Shown piece by piece: positions 1 to 5,150 of a DNA stretch of 6,348 nt. Every line of letters starts with the position of its first letter. Positions within the stretch are counted from its first letter, which is position 1. The DNA is from Spirochaetaceae bacterium (GTDB lineage Bacteria > Spirochaetota > Spirochaetia > DSM-27196 > SLAA01). The translations under genes were made by a program, and so were the position numbers. The notes beneath the pieces were generated by a model. The model did no database searches and was not told the DNA's origin. It saw only the letters and a program-made list of their open reading frames with translations. Where the stretch lies: assembly GCA_003564775.1 (NCBI GenBank), contig PXEI01000448.1, positions 1 through 6,348 on the forward strand. The letters are read 5' to 3'.

Positions 1-1252
1 GAGCCAGCATTCCAATAATCTCGTCGCCGCCAACGCCAAACACCGTCGCGCCTAGCAGCTTCTGTGTGTCACCATCTACCAGGAGGCGAATGAAGCCCTG
101 CGTCTCGTCCTTCTCGCGTGCCCGGTTTATGGCACTCATCTGCCGCGTCGCCTGGAGCACCTTGCGTCCGGAGTTCCGCGCCTGCTCAGTAGACATTCCC
201 ACCCGCGCCAGCGGCGGGTCAATGAACATGGAGTAGATCATTGTCCGCTCCGAGATTGTGCGGTTGCCGCCCCGCAGGTGGTCAATGAACACCTGCCCAT
301 CATGCACCGAGGTGTGGGTAAAGGCGCCCTTCCCGTTGACATCGCCCAGCGCAAATATGTGCGGGGTTGAGCTGCGTCCGACTTCATCTACCTCAATAAA
401 ACCACGCTCATTGGTTTTCACGCCAGCCGCCTTCAGGTTCAGCCCCTCGGTGTTCGGGCGGCGCCCCACGCCAATGAGAATATGCGAGCCCTGCAGCTCC
501 CCAAGCTTACCGTTTTGACGGTAACCCAAGCGTATGTTCCCCGGTGTACCGCTGAGCTTAAGCGCCTCGGACTGCACATGAAATGAGATGCCTTCGGCTT
601 CCAGAATCTCACGTGCAGCCTCACTCACCTCCGGGTCCTCTCTCCCAATAAGCCGCTCACCGTACTCCAAAACCGTGACGCGACTTCCCAGGCGTCTGAA
701 TGCCTGAGCAAACTCAAGACCGATGTAGGAACCCCCAAGCACCAGCAGGTGCTCCGGCAGCTCTTCCAGCGCCAGGATCCCTTTGTTGTCCAGCCACGGC
801 ACCGAGTCTATGCCTTCAATTGGGGGTTTGACGGCGGTAGCGCCGGTGTGAATGACAATCTGCTGACCCCGAATCTCCTGCTCACCAATGCGAAGGGTGT
901 GTTCGTCCACAAACTCGGCCCAACCACTGTAGAAATCACTAATGTCCTCAAGCCAGGCCTGGAAACCTTCCGAACTCGGAACACGAATATCGTTGACGCG
1001 CTGCATAACCTTGGCAAAGTCCACCGAAAGACCGGAGCTGCTCACACCAAAGTCGGTACCGCGCCTGGCCATATGGGCCGCACGCGCGCTGGCAACCAGG
1101 GTCTTGGTGGGGGTACACCCCCAGTTCACGCAGGTTCCACCTACCCGGTCGCCCTCCACAATTGCAAGCGAGCGTCCCATCTCCAGGAGTTCCGGTACAA
1201 TGCTCCCGGTAGCCTGCCCGGTTCCAACCAAAATGACATCGTAATTCTTCAT
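1..1252 (-). CDS. FAD-dependent pyridine nucleotide-disulfide oxidoreductase (mercuric reductase/lipoamide dehydrogenase-like), 3' end outside window
   Basis: A continuous frame reads from ATG at 1252-1250 to base 1 without a stop, giving 417 residues of a protein that is normally about 450-480 long. An N-terminal FAD-binding turn (GTGQATG, residues 10-16) is followed by the redox-active disulfide motif GGTCVNWGCTPTKTL, with Cys41 and Cys46. The second nucleotide-binding turn, for NAD(P)H, is GGSYIGLE (173-180). The second FAD motif is ALGDVNG (301-307), and the dimerisation domain begins near 335. The His-x4-Glu active-site motif expected near the C-terminus lies outside the window, so activity cannot be judged fully. 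By family, the enzyme would be cytosolic and pass electrons from NAD(P)H through FAD to the cysteine pair and then to a disulfide, metal ion or quinone; the substrate is unknown. AAGGAG at 1267-1262, nine bases upstream, supports the start. It is divergent from the aldo/keto reductase. A true mercuric reductase is not shown: no N-terminal HMA domain or mer genes are visible. Confidence 0.93.
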   Translation of the reverse strand, partial: MKNYDVILVGTGQATGSIVPELLEMGRSLAIVEGDRVGGTCVNWGCTPTKTLVASARAAHMARRGTDFGVSSSGLSVDFAKVMQRVNDIRVPSSEGFQAWLEDISDFYSGWAEFVDEHTLRIGEQEIRGQQIVIHTGATAVKPPIEGIDSVPWLDNKGILALEELPEHLLVLGGSYIGLEFAQAFRRLGSRVTVLEYGERLIGREDPEVSEAAREILEAEGISFHVQSEALKLSGTPGNIRLGYRQNGKLGELQGSHILIGVGRRPNTEGLNLKAAGVKTNERGFIEVDEVGRSSTPHIFALGDVNGKGAFTHTSVHDGQVFIDHLRGGNRTISERTMIYSMFIDPPLARVGMSTEQARNSGRKVLQATRQMSAINRAREKDETQGFIRLLVDGDTQKLLGATVFGVGGDEIIGMLA

Positions 1253-1297
1253 GTAGTGACTCTCCTTGTGTTTGCGCCTCCGTAGCGGTCTTTACCA

Positions 1298-1317
1298 AGA
1301 TACTATAGGTTGTATCT
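1298..1317. repeat. Inverted repeat AGATAC-N8-GTATCT over the leftward -10
   Basis: AGATAC (1298-1303) and GTATCT (1312-1317) are perfect inverted arms separated by eight bases. The repeat covers the -10 hexamer of the leftward promoter and overlaps the 1310-1321 dyad. It may be a second operator, an extended form of the first site, or chance in an AT-rich stretch. No equivalent is seen around the 5110-5121 copy. Confidence 0.3.
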
Positions 1318-1331
1318 ACAATCAATTACAA
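1302..1331 (-). promoter_or_regulatory. Probable promoter of the leftward disulfide reductase
   Basis: Read on the minus strand there is a -35-like TTGTAA (1331-1326), an 18-base spacer and a -10-like TATAGT (1307-1302). Transcription would begin near 1295, leaving a leader of about 43 bases that contains the AAGGAG ribosome site. The spacer holds the TTGTAGATACAA dyad almost at its centre. That is reminiscent of MerR-type promoters, although their spacers are usually 19-20 bases. This is a pattern match only. Confidence 0.5.
1310..1321. promoter_or_regulatory. Candidate operator: dyad TTGTA-N2-TACAA, copy 1
   Basis: The plus strand reads TTGTATCTACAA, a perfect 5+5 inverted repeat around two bases. 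It sits between the -35 and -10 of the leftward reductase promoter, in the divergent region shared with the aldo/keto reductase. A near-identical copy lies at 5110-5121 in the other divergent region. Such a dyad would fit a dimeric transcription factor. The factor is not encoded in the window and I cannot name its family. Confidence 0.5.
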
Positions 1332-1364
1332 CATCGCCAGTTTCCGCCCGGCTCCCACCCTCAG

Positions 1365-1370
1365 TATACT
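1365..1370 (+). promoter_or_regulatory. Candidate -10 element for the aldo/keto reductase
   Basis: TATACT matches the bacterial -10 consensus at five of six positions. It lies inside the 8-bp palindrome AGTATACT (1363-1370), which belongs to an imperfect dyad at 1361-1370 and slightly beyond. No good -35 is visible 16-18 bases upstream (the sequence there is like TTCCGC). Transcription from it would start near 1377, leaving a leader of only about 12 bases that would clip the ribosome site, so the true start may lie elsewhere. Confidence 0.3.
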
Positions 1371-1374
1371 TAGC

Positions 1375-1380
1375 GGGAGG
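1375..1380 (+). promoter_or_regulatory. Ribosome binding site that sets the aldo/keto reductase start
   Basis: GGGAGG ends eight bases before ATG 1389, an ideal distance. The alternative in-frame GTG at 1380 overlaps this site and has no ribosome site of its own, so ATG 1389 is preferred. Confidence 0.75.
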
Positions 1381-1388
1381 TGAATCGC

Positions 1389-2399
1389 ATGAAAAACATA
1401 TTACTTGGACGTACCGGTCTCAAGGTGAGTGAGTTGTGTCTTGGCACCATGACCTTTGGCCGTGAAACAACAGAGAAGGACAGTTTCGCTATTCTTGACG
1501 CCTACGTAGAGGCGGGCGGCAACTTCATAGACACCGCCGATGTCTATTCACACGGGATCTCGGAACGCATCATTGGTAAGTGGTTGCGCGGGAAGCGCCG
1601 TGAGGACTTTATCATTGCCACCAAGGTGCGCTACCCCATGGGACAGGGGGCCAACGAGACCGGGCTTTCCCGCAAGCACATTATGGACGGTGTAGCGGCA
1701 AGTCTGGAGCGACTGAATACTGAGTACATCGACCTGTACCAAATTCACGGCTGGGACCCGCTCACCCGACTTGAAACGACGCTGGGAACACTGAGCGCCC
1801 TGGTGCACCAGGGCAAGGTGCGGTACCTGGGAGCAAGCAACATGCTGGGCTCCCAACTGCAGAAGGCAATTGATGTTGCGGTGGCGGCCGGACTGGAGCC
1901 GTTTATGACCCTCCAGCCGCAGTATAACCTGCTGGCCCGCGGCACCGAGTGGGAACTGCTGCATGTTGCCCGTGAGGAGGGTCTTGGTGTGCTTCCATGG
2001 AGCCCGCTTGCCGGGGGATGGCTCAGCGGGAAGTTTCATCGTGGCATGGATGCCCCACCGGAGGACAGCCGCATTGCACGGGCAGAGAAGCACGGCTGGA
2101 TGGAACGCTGGAGCAGACGCAACAACGAACACACCTGGGGAGTCCTTGACGTACTGTTTGCGGTGGCCGAGGAAGCTGGCAAAACCCCGGCTCAGGTCGC
2201 GGTGAACTGGCTCCTGTGTAAGGATGTAGTGAGCTCGCCAATTATGGGAGTGCGAACCATGGAGCATCTGGTCGGGTATCTTGGGGCGGCCGAGTTCCGC
2301 CTGAGCACGGAGCAGATGGCACGTTTGGACGCCGCCAGTGACCCCGACTTTGGGTATCCTTACGATACAGATGCCGAGTACATGCGTGTGCGCGACTAA
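1389..2399 (+). CDS. Aldo/keto reductase
   Basis: This 336-residue protein is of normal length for a single-domain TIM-barrel aldo/keto reductase, a cytosolic NADPH-dependent carbonyl reductase. It opens with the family signature LGRTGLKVSELCLGTMTFG (residues 6-24). All four catalytic residues are visible: Asp48 and Tyr53 in FIDTADVYSHG, Lys79 in FIIATK, and His120 in LYQIHGWDP. Later family motifs include LQPQYNLLAR (175-184), VLPWSPLAGGWLSGK (201-215), and TPAQVAVNWLL followed by PIMGVRTMEHL, which form the NADPH-binding end. It resembles the AKR11/YajO/YghZ type in general form, but the substrate cannot be read from the sequence. It is divergent from the first disulfide reductase and lies 46 bases upstream of the codirectional MFS gene, so the two may be cotranscribed. 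I found no frameshift or missing residue. The start is ATG 1389 because of the GGGAGG site. Confidence 0.95.
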   Translation: MKNILLGRTGLKVSELCLGTMTFGRETTEKDSFAILDAYVEAGGNFIDTADVYSHGISERIIGKWLRGKRREDFIIATKVRYPMGQGANETGLSRKHIMDGVAASLERLNTEYIDLYQIHGWDPLTRLETTLGTLSALVHQGKVRYLGASNMLGSQLQKAIDVAVAAGLEPFMTLQPQYNLLARGTEWELLHVAREEGLGVLPWSPLAGGWLSGKFHRGMDAPPEDSRIARAEKHGWMERWSRRNNEHTWGVLDVLFAVAEEAGKTPAQVAVNWLLCKDVVSSPIMGVRTMEHLVGYLGAAEFRLSTEQMARLDAASDPDFGYPYDTDAEYMRVRD

Positions 2400-2414
2400 T
2401 TTGACCGTTCCTAT

Positions 2415-2423
2415 TGTACTACA
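2415..2423. promoter_or_regulatory. Variant palindrome TGTA-C-TACA upstream of the MFS gene
   Basis: The 9-base palindrome TGTACTACA resembles the TTGTA-N2-TACAA dyads at 1310 and 5110, but its half-sites are one base closer together. Read on the minus strand, CTGTAGTACAATA also resembles the flank of the 5110 copy (CTTGTAGTTACAATA). It could be a weak third site for the same regulator. The altered spacing argues against equal binding. Confidence 0.25.
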
Positions 2424-2426
2424 GTG

Positions 2427-2444
2427 CCATTAAGGATTTAATGG
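2427..2444 (+). promoter_or_regulatory. Hairpin over the MFS ribosome binding site
   Basis: CCATTAA (2427-2433) and TTAATGG (2438-2444) are perfect seven-base inverted arms around a GGAT loop. Three possible G-U pairs could extend the stem outward to 2424-2447. The ribosome site AAGGA (2432-2436) is split between arm and loop, and the extended stem reaches the GTG start at 2446. In RNA this could limit translation of the MFS gene; in DNA it could be an operator. It lacks a following U-run and has an AT-rich stem, so it is not a typical intrinsic terminator for the aldo/keto reductase. Confidence 0.5.
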
Positions 2445-2445
2445 T

Positions 2446-3825
2446 GTGATGTCGTCATCTATACGCTCTACTCCACGTGTCCTGCCCAGATCAGTCCTCT
2501 TTGTGCTGGGTGTGCTTGCCATAGTCCTGAGCACCCCCGGCCAGACCGCTGGCGTGAGTGCATTTACCGGGCCGCTCATTGACGCCATGCGCATGAGCCG
2601 GGCGCAACTCAGCCTGGCCTACCTTATTGGCACGATTGCGAGTGCAGTCATGCTGACCCCGGCCGGAAGGGTGTATGACCGGCTTGGCAGCCGAGCTACC
2701 GGCACCGGCGTCACGGTGGCCCTGGCCCTGAGTCTGGTTGGCCTTACGCAGGCGCCGCGCGTACTGGGTCTTCTCACCGCCGCCGGACTGCCAACCGCCG
2801 CCTCGGCGCTCATCATTATGTCCCTGGGCTTCTTCCTTATTCGGTTCTTTGGGCAAGGGCTCATGCCACTTGTAGGCCGTACCATGGTCCTGAAATGGTT
2901 TGATGACAAGCGCGGTGTCGTGAGTGCGGTAATTGGCAGCGTAGTTCCCCTGGCATTTGCGCTGGCGCCACCGGTATTCAACGGTCTTATCTCAAGCTTT
3001 GGCATGACCGGCGCCTGGCTGATCATTGCGGCAGTTGTGTGTCCCGGTTTTGCGCTTGTGGTGGCCTTTACCTTTAGTGACCCTCCCGCCGACTATCAGC
3101 CGCCGGTTCCGCCTCCGAACAAGCCAGTCAGCCCAATTGTGAGACTGGTCTCAGGATCACGCTCGGTGGCGGCGCGTATTGGCCGTCGCATGGGGTTGCG
3201 CCCAAGCAAGGAGCCCATGCGTCCGGATAGGGACTTGAACCTTGCCGAGGCCCGACGAAGCCTGGCCTTTTGGGTCTTTCTCCTGGTGGTCACACTGGGC
3301 TCCGGACTTATTACCGGTTTTACCTTCCATGTAGTAGCGGTGTTTGCCGAGGCTGGCATCGGCGCAACCGTGGCACTTGCAGTGTTTTTCCCGGCCTCCT
3401 TAATCTCCATACTGGTGACGCCAGTTGCCAGCATTGCGAGCGACCGACTACCCCTCAAGTACTTTGCAATGATGCATGCCGCAGCACTCACACTCTTTCT
3501 TGTCTCAATTCCGCTCCTGTCTTTTGGACTGGCAGCCTATGTTCTGTTGGTACTGTCCAAGGGCGTGGCAACCGCCATGTTCGCGGTGAACCACACTGTG
3601 GTCTGGCCGCGCTTCTTTGGCTTGGAGCACCTGGGGAGCATCTCCGGATACTCCGCCGCCTGGTTTGTCGCCGGAAGCGCGCTGGGCCCGTACCTCTACA
3701 GCGTCTCGGTAGAGCTCACCGGTTCCTTCTGGGGTGTCACGTACGCGTTTATACCGGTATGCCTGGCGCTTCTCGTGCTTGGTATGCGGGCCGACAACCC
3801 GAACCTCCGCAAGGCGTCACACTAA
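2446..3825 (+). CDS. Major facilitator superfamily transporter, oxalate/formate antiporter (OFA)/MCT-like
   Basis: This 459-residue inner-membrane protein has about twelve hydrophobic segments in two groups of six. Segments are visible near residues 17-36, 56-71, 88-104, 117-137, 158-180 and 189-210, then six more from 273 to 447. The MFS loop 2-3 motif appears as GRVYDRLGSR (74-83). RFFGQGLMPLVGR (133-145), followed by WFDDKRGVVSAV, and FGLEHLGSISG (391-401) are typical of OFA/monocarboxylate-type carriers, which move small organic acids; the actual substrate is unknown. The central cytoplasmic loop (about 211-270) is long, first proline-rich and then strongly basic. The start is GTG 2446 (nine bases after AAGGA) or ATG 2449 (twelve bases), a difference of one residue. 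It follows the aldo/keto reductase closely and converges on the DUF3179 gene with one base between stops. No helix-breaking frameshift is seen. Confidence 0.92.
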   Translation: MMSSSIRSTPRVLPRSVLFVLGVLAIVLSTPGQTAGVSAFTGPLIDAMRMSRAQLSLAYLIGTIASAVMLTPAGRVYDRLGSRATGTGVTVALALSLVGLTQAPRVLGLLTAAGLPTAASALIIMSLGFFLIRFFGQGLMPLVGRTMVLKWFDDKRGVVSAVIGSVVPLAFALAPPVFNGLISSFGMTGAWLIIAAVVCPGFALVVAFTFSDPPADYQPPVPPPNKPVSPIVRLVSGSRSVAARIGRRMGLRPSKEPMRPDRDLNLAEARRSLAFWVFLLVVTLGSGLITGFTFHVVAVFAEAGIGATVALAVFFPASLISILVTPVASIASDRLPLKYFAMMHAAALTLFLVSIPLLSFGLAAYVLLVLSKGVATAMFAVNHTVVWPRFFGLEHLGSISGYSAAWFVAGSALGPYLYSVSVELTGSFWGVTYAFIPVCLALLVLGMRADNPNLRKASH

Positions 3826-3826
3826 G

Positions 3827-4945
3827 CTACTGGTAGCCGTGAAACGCGCGGTACGAGAACAGGAAGTGCTCAACAGCAGGGGCTGGCTCAAGCGTGGCGC
3901 CTGCAAGAGGGCCGGAGATGGCCCGGCCTGTTATGTCCCAGATGCTGCCGGTTTCGTTGTCGCGGAACCCCTCTGGGTGCCGTGCAAAACGTAAGACTTG
4001 CTCCGCCGACTGGGCGTAGTAAGCTGCCGCGCTGCCGACATCGCGCCCATCTGGAATGCGCCCGGAATCCAACGCACTGGCAGTACCAAGCTTTCCAAAC
4101 ACAACTATATCCTGCCCCTCCAGTTCTATGTTCAGAACCTCGTGCTCAAAGAGCTCGGTGTAGGAAACAGCACGTGCGGTATCACCATGGTAGATCGTGA
4201 GCACGCGCTCCATAGGATTCTCGCTGCGGCTGGTGCGGTTGGGGCCGCGATACAGGAAGGGCTGAGCAGAGCGGTCGTAGCCCTGGTACGGATTCCGCCC
4301 ATAGTCACGCGCATGACCGGTTGAGCGCGAGAGCACCTCGGCTTCAGGAAAGGCCTCTTTGAGATCGCGCCAGGCGAGCATGCTGGACGGCACAAGGCTC
4401 AGCTTGCGGCCGGTGTGCCTGCCCGCTATTCCAGTGCCGGTTGCCTGTATCCACCATGTCTCACTCGGGCGGTCATACATGATCATGTTGCTGTAGATGA
4501 GGCGTCCGGACACACCAAAGTCCAGCACCTCACTCCCCAGCCGCCGGTCAAAGACCATACCCGTGTTGCACAGCGGACAGTAGGTAACCGCGATCGGAAG
4601 CTCACCAATGCTGTCGTTAACAATTTCGTGCCAGGTAAGAACGCGCAAGGGGTAAATTTTTGCCCGTCCCTCAGCACGGACAAGAATGACCGGCTCCCGA
4701 TCCTCCAGCCAGCGATCTGCCTCGGCTACCGTCTCGAACACAGGCTGGTCAATTGCCGGAATGCCGTCCTTAGGTGGGCCTCCGGCGATAATGTCGCTAA
4801 ACGAGACCGCAGCTCGGCTGAAGTCGGTGCTGAACTCGCGGTCTGCTCGTGGCGGAGGCGGTTGGTTCTGGTACTCGGGTGGCAGTTCAATATCTGCGGC
4901 CTCGGCCGATCCAAAACGAGCGCTCAACGCAATGAGGCGAGACAT
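3827..4945 (-). CDS. DUF3179 domain-containing protein (separated from its apparent signal peptide by an in-frame stop)
   Basis: From ATG 4945 this encodes 372 residues that cover the DUF3179 family, which has no known biochemical role. Family landmarks are IDQPVFETVAEAD (65-77), YPLRVLTWHEIVND (98-111), VTYCPLCNTGMVFDR (120-134) with Cys123 and Cys126, FGVSGRLIYSNMIMYDR (143-159), RDYGRNPYQGY (213-223) and a C-terminus of FLFSYRAFHGYQ. The CPLC pair and nearby histidines could bind metal or form a disulfide (inference). Members are usually exported, yet this start gives no signal peptide. ATG 4945 also has a poor ribosome site, with GGGG only two bases upstream. Reading upstream in the same frame, a 12-residue linker (EAPGPSPEQGE and the next codon) leads to a TAA at 4981-4979 and then to a complete signal-peptide ORF starting at 5083. 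The original gene was therefore probably 3827-5083, about 418 codons. It may now be a pseudogene, may reinitiate, or may reflect a sequence error. Confidence 0.88.
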   Translation of the reverse strand: MSRLIALSARFGSAEAADIELPPEYQNQPPPPRADREFSTDFSRAAVSFSDIIAGGPPKDGIPAIDQPVFETVAEADRWLEDREPVILVRAEGRAKIYPLRVLTWHEIVNDSIGELPIAVTYCPLCNTGMVFDRRLGSEVLDFGVSGRLIYSNMIMYDRPSETWWIQATGTGIAGRHTGRKLSLVPSSMLAWRDLKEAFPEAEVLSRSTGHARDYGRNPYQGYDRSAQPFLYRGPNRTSRSENPMERVLTIYHGDTARAVSYTELFEHEVLNIELEGQDIVVFGKLGTASALDSGRIPDGRDVGSAAAYYAQSAEQVLRFARHPEGFRDNETGSIWDITGRAISGPLAGATLEPAPAVEHFLFSYRAFHGYQ

Positions 4946-4978
4946 TTCCCCTTGTTCTGGTGACGGCCCTGGGGCCTC

Positions 4979-5083
4979 TTAACTACCACCGGCGGCGCTC
5001 AGGACAACGGGTCCAACAACGAGCGCAAGCACCACCAGAAAAAACCCAAAAAATGCTGATAACCGGGTTACCCTACTGTTCAT
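4979..5083 (-). CDS. 34-residue signal-peptide ORF, probable true 5' end of the DUF3179 gene
   Basis: ATG at 5083-5081 begins a 34-codon frame ending at TAA 4981-4979. The product starts with MNSRVTRLSAF (two Arg), continues with a hydrophobic core rich in Phe, Leu and Val (about residues 10-28), and ends in the small-residue stretch LSAAGGS. This is the layout of a Sec signal peptide with a plausible signal peptidase site, or of a single-span mini-protein. It has a strong ribosome site (GGGAGG, eight bases upstream). The ATG at 4945 lies exactly 46 codons downstream in the same frame, so removing the one stop would fuse this segment to the DUF3179 domain. I read it as the severed N-terminus of that protein rather than an independent gene. 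An independent small membrane protein remains possible. Confidence 0.7.
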   Translation of the reverse strand: MNSRVTRLSAFFGFFLVVLALVVGPVVLSAAGGS

Positions 5084-5091
5084 AGCTCTGG

Positions 5092-5097
5092 CCTCCC
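5092..5097 (-). promoter_or_regulatory. Ribosome binding site of the signal-peptide ORF
   Basis: On the minus strand GGGAGG ends eight bases before ATG 5083. It is much better placed than anything upstream of ATG 4945, which supports 5083 as the translation start of the DUF3179 transcript. Confidence 0.65.
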
Positions 5098-5100
5098 TCG

Positions 5101-5111
5101 TATATTATATT
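5101..5111. promoter_or_regulatory. AT block serving as -10 for both divergent promoters
   Basis: On the minus strand 5109-5104 reads TATAAT, a perfect -10, with a possible start near 5097 and a leader of about 14 bases for the DUF3179 transcript. On the plus strand TATATT occurs at 5101-5106 and again at 5106-5111, giving a leader of about 35-40 bases for the rightward reductase. Neither strand has a convincing -35. The dyad at 5110-5121 directly adjoins the block, so a protein bound there could block or steer both promoters. Confidence 0.45.
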
Positions 5112-5121
5112 GTAACTACAA
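5110..5121. promoter_or_regulatory. Candidate operator: dyad TTGTA-N2-TACAA, copy 2
   Basis: The plus strand reads TTGTAACTACAA, a perfect 5+5 inverted repeat, against TTGTATCTACAA at 1310-1321: eleven of twelve bases agree. Each copy lies between a disulfide reductase gene and a divergent neighbour, and on the minus strand each is followed within zero to two bases by a -10-like TATAAT or TATAGT. This matching context supports a shared regulator. Confidence 0.55.
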
Positions 5122-5150
5122 GTTGTTTGAGAAATCAAGGAGTAACCACC

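Noticed and set aside
749..1285. 178-codon plus-strand frame inside the leftward reductase
   Set aside because: Antisense to a clear flavoprotein frame, with no motif and no convincing ribosome site.
1380..1391. GTG 1380 as the aldo/keto reductase start
   Set aside because: It overlaps the GGGAGG ribosome site; ATG 1389 has ideal spacing and matches the usual family N-terminus.
1548..2267. 239-codon open frame on the minus strand opposite the aldo/keto reductase
   Set aside because: It lies wholly antisense to a gene with full catalytic motifs, has no recognisable domain, and its composition follows the complementary codons; a shadow frame.
2441..2449. Two-codon upstream ORF (ATG GTG TGA) overlapping the MFS start
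   Set aside because: It sits too close to AAGGA (four bases) for good initiation and is short enough to arise by chance.
3270..3836. 188-codon plus-strand frame overlapping the MFS gene in another frame
   Set aside because: The product lacks membrane segments and has the Cys/Arg/His-rich look of an out-of-frame translation of the transporter.
4965..4976. GGCC-CCAG-GGCC hairpin as a stop-readthrough signal or terminator
   Set aside because: The stem is only four bases, with no U-run and no known readthrough context; kept only as a minor option in the TAA finding.
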